64,000 bases of DNA, taken from Streptococcus moroccensis. Its GTDB lineage: Bacteria > Bacillota > Bacilli > Lactobacillales > Streptococcaceae. The notes under the pieces are model-generated. The model saw only the letters and a program-made list of their open reading frames with translations, did no database searches and was not told the DNA's origin. Within the stretch, counting starts at the first letter, position 1. Each line of letters starts with the position of its first letter. The stretch covers positions 1 through 64,000 of the forward strand of contig NZ_JAUSTM010000007.1 of assembly GCF_030812835.1 (NCBI RefSeq), written 5' to 3'. Positions 37,095-46,395 of the stretch are shown piece by piece. The position numbers and the translations under genes are program-made.

Positions 37095-37196
37095 AAAAAA
37101 ACTGTCTAGGATGAGGGAACAGTCCTCTAGGTATCCTCCCTTTAAGAACATGAATCCTATGATAAAGGTGAAGTTAAAGCTCGACAGTCTTTTTTC
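37095..37196 (-). other. Inverted-repeat element in the def leader
   Basis: AAAAAAACTGTC (37095-37106) is mirrored by GACAGTCTTTTTT (37183-37195, one-base bulge). Between them a second stem (AGGAT/ATCCT with GAGG/CCTC, about 37107-37136) can form. It lies between a probable def start region and the def ribosome site. It could be a small mobile repeat or a leader switch. Confidence 0.4.
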
Positions 37197-37266
37197 AAGG
37201 GGTTAAGTAATAGTCTTACTATACCACAAAAACGTTTAGAATAAAAGATTTTCAATTAAGGGGACT

Positions 37267-37295
37267 TTGTGTTTTAAGGGGATTTCCTGTATAAT
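37267..37295 (+). promoter_or_regulatory. Promoter of the MFS gene / lipid-like operon
   Basis: TTGTGT (37267-37272), a 17-base spacer, TATAAT (37290-37295). The -35 box is weak. Confidence 0.55.
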
Positions 37296-37339
37296 AAATC
37301 AAAACACGATTTCAAGTAAGAGAGAGATTGGACAAGCTT

Positions 37340-38506
37340 ATGCAACGCTTTTTAGAAAAAATGAGTATTCTTTCATTGTCATTTATGTTGGTGTCGACCT
37401 TTGCAGTCTCTCCAGCCCTGCCAGCCATGCTAGACCATTTTGCACAAGATGGTTATTCAGAGCAGCAGGTCGGTTTTTTGATTACAGTGACGTCCTTTGC
37501 TATTATGACTAGCCTTGTTCTAAACCCTGTTTTGACCAGATGGGTATCCGAGCGGGCCATGATTTCTATCGGGCTACTGTTGGTAGCGCTAGGAGGATCG
37601 GTGCCCTTATTAAGCCAGGTTTATGCCATCTTATTTATTGGGCGTCTCTTTCTTGGTTTTGGACTAGGGATGATCAATGCACGAGCAATCAATATGGTCA
37701 GCACTCATTTTAAGGGGAAGGAACGGCTCCAGATGATGGGGCTTAGAGGTTCTACAGAGGTATTGGGGTCAGCTATCTTGACTGCTATCGTCGGTGCTTT
37801 ATTGGGCTTTGGGTGGCCTATAGCCTTTTCCATCTATCTCTTAGCCCTTGTGGTTCTCTTTCTCTACCTGCGCTTTGTTCCTGCAGAAGCAGACAAAGCA
37901 GAGGAAGCTTTGGATGGTCCTAAGGCCAAACTCAGTCAAAGGGATTGGCTAAGAGCCCTTGGGTTAGCGGTGGTTGCCTTTTTTGTCATCAATGTCAATT
38001 CGGCTCTGACCCTGCGAATCCCTGTTATGGTACAGGAGTCTGGGATTGCTACACCTCAGCAGGCTAGTCTTATTCTTAGTGCCATGATGCTGATGGGTAT
38101 TCTAGCTGGTATGGCCTTTAGCCATCTCTTAGGTCACCTAAAAAATGCCTTGCTTCCTGTCTCAGTGCTAATCTTTTCACTCTGTATTCTCTTGGTGACC
38201 CAGCCGATGAACCTTCTTGTCCTTTACATCGGTGCGATGGTGACAGGCTTCTTTTATAGCCTAGTCCTAACGTTAGTCTTTAATATGGCTTCAGAACAAA
38301 CGCCTCAAGCCTTGCTTAACGCGGTGATGACCATCATTTTAGTGGGTTGCAATACTGGAGGGGCAACCTCCTCCTTATTACCCCCTCTTCTCGAAAAACT
38401 ACCAACATTTGGAGCAGGAGCCTATGGCATTTATGCTCTTGCTGGTCTGGTATTAAGCATCATATTGTTTTGGAAAATGCGCCAAAATAGTGTTAACGAA
38501 AGCTAA
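37340..38506 (+). CDS. MFS transporter
   Basis: A 388-residue major facilitator with 12 hydrophobic segments and the loop 2-3 region NPVLTRWVSERAMISIG, which replaces the more usual GxxxDRxGRR. RLFLGFGLGMINARAINMV is the conserved fifth-helix stretch. Closest in type to cyanate/drug exporter-like MFS. The ATG at 37340 is preferred to the TTG at 37328; the ribosome site is poor for both. It is followed by the CarS-to-GNAT run after 103 bases and could carry that pathway's precursor or product. Substrate unknown. Confidence 0.85.
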   Translation: MQRFLEKMSILSLSFMLVSTFAVSPALPAMLDHFAQDGYSEQQVGFLITVTSFAIMTSLVLNPVLTRWVSERAMISIGLLLVALGGSVPLLSQVYAILFIGRLFLGFGLGMINARAINMVSTHFKGKERLQMMGLRGSTEVLGSAILTAIVGALLGFGWPIAFSIYLLALVVLFLYLRFVPAEADKAEEALDGPKAKLSQRDWLRALGLAVVAFFVINVNSALTLRIPVMVQESGIATPQQASLILSAMMLMGILAGMAFSHLLGHLKNALLPVSVLIFSLCILLVTQPMNLLVLYIGAMVTGFFYSLVLTLVFNMASEQTPQALLNAVMTIILVGCNTGGATSSLLPPLLEKLPTFGAGAYGIYALAGLVLSIILFWKMRQNSVNES

Positions 38507-38609
38507 TAAGGGATCTGGTTAAGACTCTTCTGCCATTTCAGCAAAGAAGCAATCATCAGAAGAGAGGACGGGAATAGTGGTTAACCTGGGACTCTCAAAA
38601 AGGAGAATC

Positions 38610-39200
38610 ATGCTTGTAATCCGAATGTATGCGACGCTGTTTCCAGTTATTTTAGCTGGTATGGCCAATATGGCTTTTTGTCGTAGTGAAATAGCTAAAA
38701 CCTGGTATCGACCGATTGACCGTGGGAAGATCCTTTCGGATGGGAAACGGCTTTTTGGGGACCATAAAACCTGGAAGGGTTTTGTTGGCATGATTGGGTT
38801 TGGCTACTTCTTTCAGGTTTTCTGGGGTGGCCTGGGCCATGTCATACCTGCCCTGAGTCGGCTCAACATGGTTTATGAAACCCAACCAAATACGTTCTGG
38901 TTTAATAGTCTGTTTGGCGCTGGTCTAGGCTTCGCCTATGTTTTATGCGAGTTGCCAAATAGCTGGCTAAAGAGACGGTTTGATATTATCCCTGGACAGT
39001 TAGCCCATCCTAAAAACCAACGACTCTTTTTCTTCCTTCTCGATCAAATCGATTCCCTCATTGGATGTGTAGCTGTTTTAGCACTGGTTTATCCTATGTC
39101 TATTTGGCTTTATCTAGGCTTTATTGCCCTAGGTGCCTTAACACATGTCGGCGTGAATCAGCTCTTGTTTCTCTTGAAACTCAGAAAGACCCAATTTTAA
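38610..39200 (+). CDS. CarS/CdsA-like CDP-lipid synthase (CDP-archaeol synthase family)
   Basis: A 196-residue integral membrane protein. It has the CarS-family boxes YRPIDRGKILSDGKRLFGDH then KTWKGFVGM, and near the end HPKNQRLFFFLLDQIDSLIG. Enzymes of this family move CMP from CTP onto a lipid phosphate; in archaea the lipid is unsaturated archaeol phosphate. The ATG at 38610 has aaggagaatc upstream. It is separate from the housekeeping cdsA expected elsewhere in the genome. The next gene starts at the very next base, so the seven genes from here to 47455 are read as one unit. The substrate is inferred from family only. Confidence 0.8.
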   Translation: MLVIRMYATLFPVILAGMANMAFCRSEIAKTWYRPIDRGKILSDGKRLFGDHKTWKGFVGMIGFGYFFQVFWGGLGHVIPALSRLNMVYETQPNTFWFNSLFGAGLGFAYVLCELPNSWLKRRFDIIPGQLAHPKNQRLFFFLLDQIDSLIGCVAVLALVYPMSIWLYLGFIALGALTHVGVNQLLFLLKLRKTQF

Positions 39201-41576
39201 ATGGAAAACTTAATCACTGAAAATACGCCTCAGCCTTCTTTTGGTGGGAAGGCTAATGGTCTCATAAGCATACAAGGACTTGGCTATGCTGTTCCAGAGG
39301 CCTTGCTCTTTCCAGAAGAGGAGCTAACGGCTCTCTGGCAACCGATTGTGCTATCTCGTTTTCCACGAGACAGTTGGGGACGGCTAAGGCCTAAGGAGGT
39401 TCTTACTTGTCTAGAGGACTTACCTATTCCGCAATCCCTTTCTCAAGCCTGGGCCAGCTGGCATAAAGCTGATCGGACCTATATTGTCCGCTCCAGTGCT
39501 TTACATGAAGATGGGCAAGAGCATTCCTTTGCGGGCCAATACGATTCCTTTGGAGGCTGTGAGAATTTGGAGACCGTGTGGTCAGCCATCAAACAGTGTA
39601 TCGCGTCTCTTTTTCAAGACCAGGTCCAGGCTTATTGGGAGCGATTGGGGATGGCTAAAGCTTATCAGTTAGCACTCCTTATCCAAGAAGAACTTCATCC
39701 CGATTTCTCAGGAGTTTGCTTTACAACAGCTCCAGAAGGACAATCAGATACCAGGATGTTGATTGAAGTCGTCGAGGGAAATGGTTCAAGTCTCGTTGAT
39801 GGTTACCAACGACCAGAATTTCTCACCTTGGACTGGTTTTTTCCAAAATTTGAATCTAGCGTCTTAACCATTAGCCAGCAGCAACAACTTCATACGATGG
39901 GTATAGAGGTTATGGCTAACTTTGGTCATCCAATGGATATTGAGTTTGCCTTTGTGGGGGAATGCCTTTACCTCCTTCAAGCTCGACCAATCACCGAACT
40001 CCCCTTAATCGTTGCTAGCGGAAGCTGGACAACAACTAACTTCAGAGATGGCGGTGTGTCGGCGTCATCCAGTCCCCCACTCATGCGTTGGCTATACCAG
40101 CGGGTTTGGCAAGCAAGTCTTTCTCAGTTTATGATTGAGGCTGGGTTATTTAAGCCATTCGAAATAGGGTCGCTATCTATAGTCCGTTTTTCAAGGCTTT
40201 ATTGGAACTTAGGTCAAGTCAAAAAAGCTATGGCTAAAATCCCAGGTTATGTGGAAGCAGACTTTGATGATGAGCTAGGAGTTGCCAAGTATTATGAAGG
40301 CATGGGAGAAGTAACACCATGGCGAGTAAAACAGGCGTTTCATCTGGCTGGAATTGCGTGGCGCATTCGACAAATGAATCGCCACCATCAGACAACCATC
40401 GAAAAGGTCTTTGAGGACGCGCAGAGCCATTTAGAGCAACTGGTCCAAGAACTCTCTCACATGACCAGTTATCAACCAACGGCTGATTTGGAAAAATGGT
40501 GGCTCCAGCTGACGCAGGACATCCATAGTCAGTACGAAGGCTTATACTTTAGACAAGTCTTTTTAAACACGGTCCTATTAGCCATGAAAAAGACAGCACT
40601 CTTAAAAAAGGTATCGCTAGAAGATTTCTTCATTCTGATTGAAGACCTAGGTCAGTTATCCCATACAGATCCTCTACGTGCCATCGCTAACGCTGTGCAA
40701 GCTGATGATTCTGAAAAAGCGTTCTTAGACTTCAAAGAGCGTTTTGGCTATCACTCCAGTCGTGAGCTTGATCTCTTGACCCCTAGCTACGAGGAGGATA
40801 TGACACCTATCAGGGAGCAGGTCGCCTACTTATCCCAAAACCGAGAGGCCTTTGAAAGTTTTCAAAAACGTCTAGCCCCTAAGGTTAATAGAGACGAGGA
40901 CTTAGAGGCTATTTATAGCAAATTGTCGACAGGTCAGACCAAGCGTGTGAAGGCCATCGTCCAGGAATTACGGGACTTGCTCTGGTGGCGAGAAGCATTA
41001 AAAGATGTTTCCACCAAAACCTATCACCTCATCCGGAAAGGGACATTGGCCTTGGGCGAGCATTATGTCAAGCAAGGTCTGCTCGAACAAGCAGAAGACT
41101 TATTCTTTTTAACCCCCGAGGATTTGGTCGATCCGTCGACCTGGCAGGAGCGCATCAGAAATGAGAAGACCTATTACAAGGCTTATCAACAGTTTAGGGC
41201 GCCCAATGATTTACGGGCGGACCAAGTGCGAGCTATAGTTGGACAGACAGCCTTGAAAGGTCGTGGCGCTAATCACGGCATTGCCACAGCGCGTGTGAGA
41301 GTCTTAAAAGATTTGTCTGACATATCCCTTATCCAATCAGGTGAAATCCTAGTGACTCCGTATACAGATACAGGATGGTCCTACGCTTTTGGGCAGATAG
41401 CTGGCTTGGTCACAGAGTATGGCGGTGTTTTATCTCATGCTTCCATAGTGGCGAGAGAATGTGGGATTCCAGCAATCGTTTGTGCGGTGGACGCCACCAA
41501 GCATTTGAAAACAGGCATGCGAGTAACGATAAATGGGACAAGTGGTGAGATTATGATTATAGAGGAGGAAGTGTAG
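39201..41576 (+). CDS. PEP-synthase/rifampin-phosphotransferase-like protein, copy 1
   Basis: A 791-residue protein with an N-terminal PPDK-type ATP-grasp domain (GGKANGLISIQGLG, YIVRSSALHEDGQEHSFAGQ, and PMDIEFAFVG leading to LYLLQARPITE), a ~380-residue linker/substrate domain, and a C-terminal swivelling phosphohistidine domain (TEYGGVLSHASIVARECGIP; the His is in LSH). No PEP/pyruvate TIM barrel follows, so it resembles Rph-type phosphotransferases, which use ATP to phosphorylate an alcohol, more than true PEP synthase. Its start abuts the CarS-like gene and its end abuts the PssA-like gene. The acceptor is unknown; an alcohol in the lipid pathway is the guess. Confidence 0.85.
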   Translation: MENLITENTPQPSFGGKANGLISIQGLGYAVPEALLFPEEELTALWQPIVLSRFPRDSWGRLRPKEVLTCLEDLPIPQSLSQAWASWHKADRTYIVRSSALHEDGQEHSFAGQYDSFGGCENLETVWSAIKQCIASLFQDQVQAYWERLGMAKAYQLALLIQEELHPDFSGVCFTTAPEGQSDTRMLIEVVEGNGSSLVDGYQRPEFLTLDWFFPKFESSVLTISQQQQLHTMGIEVMANFGHPMDIEFAFVGECLYLLQARPITELPLIVASGSWTTTNFRDGGVSASSSPPLMRWLYQRVWQASLSQFMIEAGLFKPFEIGSLSIVRFSRLYWNLGQVKKAMAKIPGYVEADFDDELGVAKYYEGMGEVTPWRVKQAFHLAGIAWRIRQMNRHHQTTIEKVFEDAQSHLEQLVQELSHMTSYQPTADLEKWWLQLTQDIHSQYEGLYFRQVFLNTVLLAMKKTALLKKVSLEDFFILIEDLGQLSHTDPLRAIANAVQADDSEKAFLDFKERFGYHSSRELDLLTPSYEEDMTPIREQVAYLSQNREAFESFQKRLAPKVNRDEDLEAIYSKLSTGQTKRVKAIVQELRDLLWWREALKDVSTKTYHLIRKGTLALGEHYVKQGLLEQAEDLFFLTPEDLVDPSTWQERIRNEKTYYKAYQQFRAPNDLRADQVRAIVGQTALKGRGANHGIATARVRVLKDLSDISLIQSGEILVTPYTDTGWSYAFGQIAGLVTEYGGVLSHASIVARECGIPAIVCAVDATKHLKTGMRVTINGTSGEIMIIEEEV

Positions 41577-42185
41577 ATGTGGCTAGGTGAGTATAATAAA
41601 TCAGTTCTTTTAACCTACCTAGGTGTCGTCTTTGCCCTTTTGGCTATTGGTGCGGTCATCAATGACCAATTAGCCTTGGCGATGATGGCATTTGTGATCA
41701 GTGGGATTTGTGACTTGTTCGATGGGGTTGTCGCGCGTAGAATGACGAGAACAAAGGCGCAAGAGCAGTTCGGGGTTGAGATTGATTCCCTCTGTGATAT
41801 GATCAACTTTGCAGCCTTACCGGCTATTTTGCTCATGACGCAGGTCCCAATTTCAGGGTTGAATGTTGTTTTGGCCGTCTTGTATAGCTTGGCTGCGGTC
41901 ACACGGTTGGCGCATTTTAACCGCTTAACAAAAGGAGAAGAAGGAAGCACCACCCATTTTGTTGGGGTTCCCGTAACTTATGGGGCCCTCGCATTTCCTC
42001 TGAGCTATTGGCTCTGTGAAATCTTTCTAAAGGGCTCTTCAGGCTATGTTTGGATGCTTTTAGGCCCCTTGATGAGTCTCTTATTTATTTGGAACCATCC
42101 AATTCCAAAACCCAACAAAAAAGCCTATATCGTCTTTGTCGTATTGGCTTTAGTGACCTTACTTGGTCTCTCGTTAATGCTATGA
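41577..42185 (+). CDS. CDP-alcohol phosphatidyltransferase, PssA-like (serine transferase)
   Basis: A 202-residue membrane enzyme with about six helices. The CDP-alcohol motif is complete: Asp 46, Asp 49, Gly 50, Ala 53, Arg 54, Gly 66, Asp 70, Asp 74. The longer spacing between Arg and Gly (RMTRTKAQEQFGVEIDSLCD) matches the phosphatidylserine synthase branch rather than PgsA. A phosphatidylserine decarboxylase gene overlaps its stop, which supports L-serine as acceptor. Streptococci usually make neither phosphatidylserine nor phosphatidylethanolamine, so this is extra to normal membrane lipid synthesis. Confidence 0.85.
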   Translation: MWLGEYNKSVLLTYLGVVFALLAIGAVINDQLALAMMAFVISGICDLFDGVVARRMTRTKAQEQFGVEIDSLCDMINFAALPAILLMTQVPISGLNVVLAVLYSLAAVTRLAHFNRLTKGEEGSTTHFVGVPVTYGALAFPLSYWLCEIFLKGSSGYVWMLLGPLMSLLFIWNHPIPKPNKKAYIVFVVLALVTLLGLSLML

Positions 42186-43066
42186 CACAGATTTATCATA
42201 AGGAAAAAAGACAGCTCATTGACTTGCCGGATTACCAATCACAGCTGGTCGATAAGCTGTATAAAACAAAATGGGGAAGGTTTTTACAACCCATCGTCAC
42301 TTGGCCTCCTTTTTCAGAACTGCTTCTGGTAAAAGAAAAACTTCCCAGCTCCCGTCGGAAAATCCAAACGTTTTGCGACACTTATCAGATTAACTTAGCT
42401 GAGTTTGAAACACGGGATTACCCTCACTTTGCAGCCTTCTTTACAAGAACTCCCCTCCTTAAAGCGCGTCCTCGTTGTTCAGAGGAGCAGGTGATGGCGG
42501 TTGCGGATGCGAAATTGCGGGTACAATCTATCAGTGCAGGAGAGACTATCGTAGTCAAAGGTCAAATCTACCCTCTAGCAGAACTTTTGCAAGATCAGAC
42601 TTTAGCTTCACTGTTTGAGGGTGGGTGGCTATGCCTATACCGCTTAGGGGTAGAGGATGTGCACCGTTACCTTTATGCGGAGACCGGTCCTGTTTTGGCT
42701 AGCAAAAGGATCCCAGGGAAACTCCACAGCATTCGCGACATGGTGCATCAAGAACTGCCTGTTTTTAAGGAAAATCGGAGAGCCTTTGAGGTGTACCAAA
42801 CCTCTGTTGGTCAGGTGCTTCAGATGGAGGTTGGTGCGTTACTGGTTGGCGCGATTCATAATCCAGGACACTTGGAAGCTAGTAGAGGTCAAGAAAAAGG
42901 CTATTTTAGTCTAGGGGGCTCTAGCATTTTAGTGCTATATCAAAAAAATAAGGTATCCTTTGACCAGGAAATTTTAGAGTATTCAAAGCGTGGTATAGAG
43001 GTTCAAGTCAAAATGGGCCAAGCCATTGGTAGAAAAAAGGAGAACACAACATGTTATCAAGATTAG
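42182..43066 (+). CDS. Phosphatidylserine decarboxylase-family proenzyme
   Basis: A 294-residue pyruvoyl-dependent decarboxylase. Asp 159 and His 161 (LGVEDVHRYLY) and the self-cleavage motif GGSS at residues 245-248 are present. Cutting before Ser 247 would give a pyruvoyl-capped alpha chain of 48 residues. The ATG (42182) overlaps the stop of the PssA-like gene (ATGA). Together the two would turn a CDP-lipid into a serine lipid and then an ethanolamine lipid. Archaetidylserine decarboxylase belongs to the same family, so the lipid tail cannot be told. Confidence 0.9.
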   Translation: MTQIYHKEKRQLIDLPDYQSQLVDKLYKTKWGRFLQPIVTWPPFSELLLVKEKLPSSRRKIQTFCDTYQINLAEFETRDYPHFAAFFTRTPLLKARPRCSEEQVMAVADAKLRVQSISAGETIVVKGQIYPLAELLQDQTLASLFEGGWLCLYRLGVEDVHRYLYAETGPVLASKRIPGKLHSIRDMVHQELPVFKENRRAFEVYQTSVGQVLQMEVGALLVGAIHNPGHLEASRGQEKGYFSLGGSSILVLYQKNKVSFDQEILEYSKRGIEVQVKMGQAIGRKKENTTCYQD

Positions 43067-43950
43067 CCACCTATTACAAAGAAATGTACCCGATCATCCC
43101 TCGCTTTTTACTAGCGGTCATCATGTTTTTTGAAATTTACTTTGTCCTATTGCTCAATCAAGGTGTGCACACCTTTGACATTGGGATTCAAGAATTTGTC
43201 GGTATCTTCACCATTTTTGTCTTTCTAATGATTTTACGCATAGCGGATGACTTTAAGGATTATGAGACGGATCGCCGCTTATTTCCAGAGAGAGCCTTGC
43301 CATCAGGACGCGTGAAAAAATCTGACTTGGCTATTGCCTTGGGGGTGGTTGTGGCGATATCTGTTCTTTTGAACATCCTATTTATGAATAATATCGGCTG
43401 GTTTTTGTTTCTTTATATCTATGGAACCCTCATGTCCTTTTGGTTTTTCCAAAAAGATAAGATTCAGAATTCACTCCCTATGGCGCTGGTCACCCACAAT
43501 CCCGTCATGATGGTTCTCAATATTTATACCATTTCCTTCGTTTGTTACAAATACCAACTCCCTCTCCTGTCATGGACGACCGTTTTACTCGCCTTTACCA
43601 TGTATTTTCCGAGTTTGATATGGGAAATTAGCCGTAAAATAAGAGCTCCCAAGGATGAAACAGCCTATGTCACCTATTCTAAACTGTTTGGCTACCAAAG
43701 AGTGACCCGTTTTGTTCAATTTCTTACCTTGCTTGATATTCTAACCAATATTGCCTTGCTATGGGGAATTTCAAAACTTGGTGTTCTTGTTTTAGTCGTC
43801 AACGTTTTATGGATGACAATCCAATTTCAGCAGTATATCAAGGATCCAACTCGCTTTAGTATTAAAGAACGTGTGGAACGCTATACCTACATTACAGAAA
43901 CAACCATGGTTGTCGCTGTCGCTCTCTACCTTTTGATTGGACGTTTTTAA
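43051..43950 (+). CDS. UbiA-family membrane prenyltransferase
   Basis: A 299-residue protein with about eight to nine helices. The first Asp-rich motif is RIADDFKDYETDR (N/D-D-x-x-D-x-x-x-D) followed by RALPSGRV; the second is WEISRKIRAPKDETAYVTYS. These bind prenyl diphosphate through Mg. UbiA relatives prenylate quinone precursors, haem, or, in archaea, geranylgeranylglyceryl phosphate. No quinone or haem gene is near, and the flanking genes are lipid head-group enzymes. Its start overlaps the decarboxylase by 16 bases. Confidence 0.85.
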   Translation: MLSRLATYYKEMYPIIPRFLLAVIMFFEIYFVLLLNQGVHTFDIGIQEFVGIFTIFVFLMILRIADDFKDYETDRRLFPERALPSGRVKKSDLAIALGVVVAISVLLNILFMNNIGWFLFLYIYGTLMSFWFFQKDKIQNSLPMALVTHNPVMMVLNIYTISFVCYKYQLPLLSWTTVLLAFTMYFPSLIWEISRKIRAPKDETAYVTYSKLFGYQRVTRFVQFLTLLDILTNIALLWGISKLGVLVLVVNVLWMTIQFQQYIKDPTRFSIKERVERYTYITETTMVVAVALYLLIGRF

Positions 43951-46395
43951 ATGAAACCTATCTCTCCTATTACCGCTAAAAAAGCAGGAGCCAAAGCCTA
44001 TCATTTAGACCGCTTGCGGGAAGCTGGTCTTCCTGTGCCACCCTTTGAGGTATACAGTTACGACCTCTTTGATCTACCAGAGAACCGTTCAACCCTAAAA
44101 AACTTTCAGGAAGCTTATACCAATGGCCTGTACACGATTGAAGGCTTGAGCCAAACCTTAAAGACATGGGCTCGGCAGCAATTTCCCTTGGAAGAGTTGT
44201 CCACCGTCAAGGAGATGATAGAACCGTCAACAGCCCTGTTTTCTGTTCGGTCTTCAGCAACCATTGAGGATTCTGCGCAGTCTTCTTTTGCTGGACAATT
44301 TCACACATCCTTATACCAGCACCCCTCTGACCTCCAAAGTGCCTTGTTAGAAACCTTATTATCCTTATATGAGGTTTCTGCTTTAGCCTATGCCTTTGAG
44401 CAGGGACTGCAGGTAGCTGATTTGGAAATGGTAGCCCTTGTTCAAGAGATGGCGGTTGGCCAGTTATCGGGCATTTATTTTACTGCCAATCCTCAAGGCT
44501 TAATTAGTGAGCATGTTATTGTTGTCGGAGAAGGCGATGGGAGTCAAGTCGTTGAAGATCGGATAGAGACGACAATGACAGTTTACCATCCCTTGGATGA
44601 TTTATCATATACTCAGGGACTACCCCTTTTGAATGCTTCTCAATTGTCAAGTCTAAGAGGTGCAGCAAGGTCTTGTATCAGCCTATTTGGTCCTTATTTA
44701 GACATTGAGTTTACCTTTGTTGAAGATCATTTATACCTCTTGCAGGTGAGACCGATTACCACGCTTCCCGATGGCCAACCCCTCATACTAGATAATAGCA
44801 ACATTGTTGAATCTTATCCTGGGTTAAGCACTCCTTTAACCATTAGTTTTGTGAAGGAAGCCTATACCAGTATTTTTAGGAGCCTGGCAACTCGATTGTT
44901 AGGAGGTAATCAGGTAGCCCTTGAGGCCTATGAGCCAACCTTTCAGCAAATGGTGACTGCGGTTAATAGTCGGCTGTATTATCAAATATCCTCCTGGTAT
45001 CAGCTCTTACAGATTCTGCCTTTTTCTAAACAGATTATCCCCATTTGGCAAGACATGCTAGGAATAGAGGATAAAACCTATAGCGCAATCCCAATAAAGC
45101 TTGGGTTTTGGCAAAGGGTAAAGACCAGTGGACAGATTATGAAGCAGTTCCTCTCGACACCCAAGCAAATGGCTGATTTGGAAAAAGATTTTGCTGAAAT
45201 CGAGCGGTATTTTTGGCAACAGATAACTAAAGATCAGAGCCCTCAGGCCCTATACAACCTCTTTGAAGAACTCAAGACTCAAGTTTTAGACCATTGGGAT
45301 ATCACCCTAATCAATGATCTTTACGCCTTTATTTATACAGGGCTTTTGAAAAAATACAGACCATCAGAGGATGTACAAGCCACAATAGCTGGTATTTCAC
45401 AGATAGAAAGTATGAAACCGGCTCATGCCATGCAGGCATTAACAGCTCAATTCCAGCAATTACCTCGCTCGCAGCAAGACAGACTTTTGCAATTCACAAA
45501 AGAAGAATTACAGGAATGGCTAGGGAGTACAGCTTCGTTAGCTCAGGAGATGGCGACCTTTATCCAGCTTTATGGGGACCGAGCTCCAGAAGAATTAAAA
45601 ATGGAAACAGCGACTTTTCGCACCAATCCAGAACGCTTAGTGGCCCATCTGGCTCAACAACACAGCCAGGATGTCCAAAGTGCATTCCCTCAAACTCCTC
45701 CTCAAAAGGCAGGGTTTATTCAAGAGCAGGCTATCCAGGGGATTCGCAATAGAGAAAGTTCCCGTCTCAACCGCACCCGTATCTACGGAATGATGCGTGA
45801 AATTTTTCTAAATATAGGAAAAGACCTTGTCCATAATGGGAAATTGGACCAGCTGGAAGACTGTTTTTACCTCACTTATCCGGAATTGTTTGACTTGGCA
45901 CTGGGAAAAAGCCAATCGATGACAGATATCATTGCCCAAAGGCGATTCAAATACCAGCAAGATGCTAAGCTTCCAACCTTTAGCCGCCTTGTTTATTTGG
46001 GGGAGGCTTTTGATCGCCAAGTCACAGAGAGTACCGAAACAGGCCAGACGTTTGCTCAAACACGATTCGTCCAGGGAATAGGGTGTGCTAAAGGAAAGGT
46101 TAAGGGACAGATCAAGGTCGTTAAAGATGTCACTCAGGTAGGTCCTTTATCAGATCACATTATTGTCACCCAGATGACCGATCCTGGTTGGGTTTACCTT
46201 TTATCCCAGTCCAAAGGTATTATAGCTGAAAAAGGTTCGCTTTTGTCTCACACTGCCATTATTTCAAGGGAACTCGGGATTCCATCCGTTGTGGGCGTTA
46301 AACATGCGACGGAACTGTTTCAGGATGGTGATTGGGTTATCATGGATGGCTTAACTGGTCAAATTGAACGGCTAGAAGGAGACCAAGATGATTGA
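43951..46395 (+). CDS. PEP-synthase/rifampin-phosphotransferase-like protein, copy 2
   Basis: An 814-residue protein of the same three-part build as the gene at 39201: ATP-grasp (KKAGAKAYHLDRLREAGLP, LFSVRSSATIEDSAQSSFAG, LDIEFTFVE leading to LYLLQVRPITT), a helical middle domain, and a phosphohistidine domain (AEKGSLLSHTAIISRELGIP). The two copies are clearly diverged, so they probably act on different intermediates. It lacks the PEP-binding barrel. It begins one base after the UbiA stop and overlaps the GNAT start by eight bases. Confidence 0.85.
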   Translation: MKPISPITAKKAGAKAYHLDRLREAGLPVPPFEVYSYDLFDLPENRSTLKNFQEAYTNGLYTIEGLSQTLKTWARQQFPLEELSTVKEMIEPSTALFSVRSSATIEDSAQSSFAGQFHTSLYQHPSDLQSALLETLLSLYEVSALAYAFEQGLQVADLEMVALVQEMAVGQLSGIYFTANPQGLISEHVIVVGEGDGSQVVEDRIETTMTVYHPLDDLSYTQGLPLLNASQLSSLRGAARSCISLFGPYLDIEFTFVEDHLYLLQVRPITTLPDGQPLILDNSNIVESYPGLSTPLTISFVKEAYTSIFRSLATRLLGGNQVALEAYEPTFQQMVTAVNSRLYYQISSWYQLLQILPFSKQIIPIWQDMLGIEDKTYSAIPIKLGFWQRVKTSGQIMKQFLSTPKQMADLEKDFAEIERYFWQQITKDQSPQALYNLFEELKTQVLDHWDITLINDLYAFIYTGLLKKYRPSEDVQATIAGISQIESMKPAHAMQALTAQFQQLPRSQQDRLLQFTKEELQEWLGSTASLAQEMATFIQLYGDRAPEELKMETATFRTNPERLVAHLAQQHSQDVQSAFPQTPPQKAGFIQEQAIQGIRNRESSRLNRTRIYGMMREIFLNIGKDLVHNGKLDQLEDCFYLTYPELFDLALGKSQSMTDIIAQRRFKYQQDAKLPTFSRLVYLGEAFDRQVTESTETGQTFAQTRFVQGIGCAKGKVKGQIKVVKDVTQVGPLSDHIIVTQMTDPGWVYLLSQSKGIIAEKGSLLSHTAIISRELGIPSVVGVKHATELFQDGDWVIMDGLTGQIERLEGDQDD

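Noticed and set aside
39201-41576. Naming the gene ppsA (PEP synthase)
   Set aside because: The PEP/pyruvate-binding TIM barrel is absent and the phosphohistidine domain is C-terminal, so central metabolism is unlikely.
43051-43950. UbiA gene as menaquinone (menA) or haem O synthase (cyoE/ctaB)
   Set aside because: No quinone or haem genes are near, its motifs fit a different UbiA branch, and it is embedded in lipid head-group genes.
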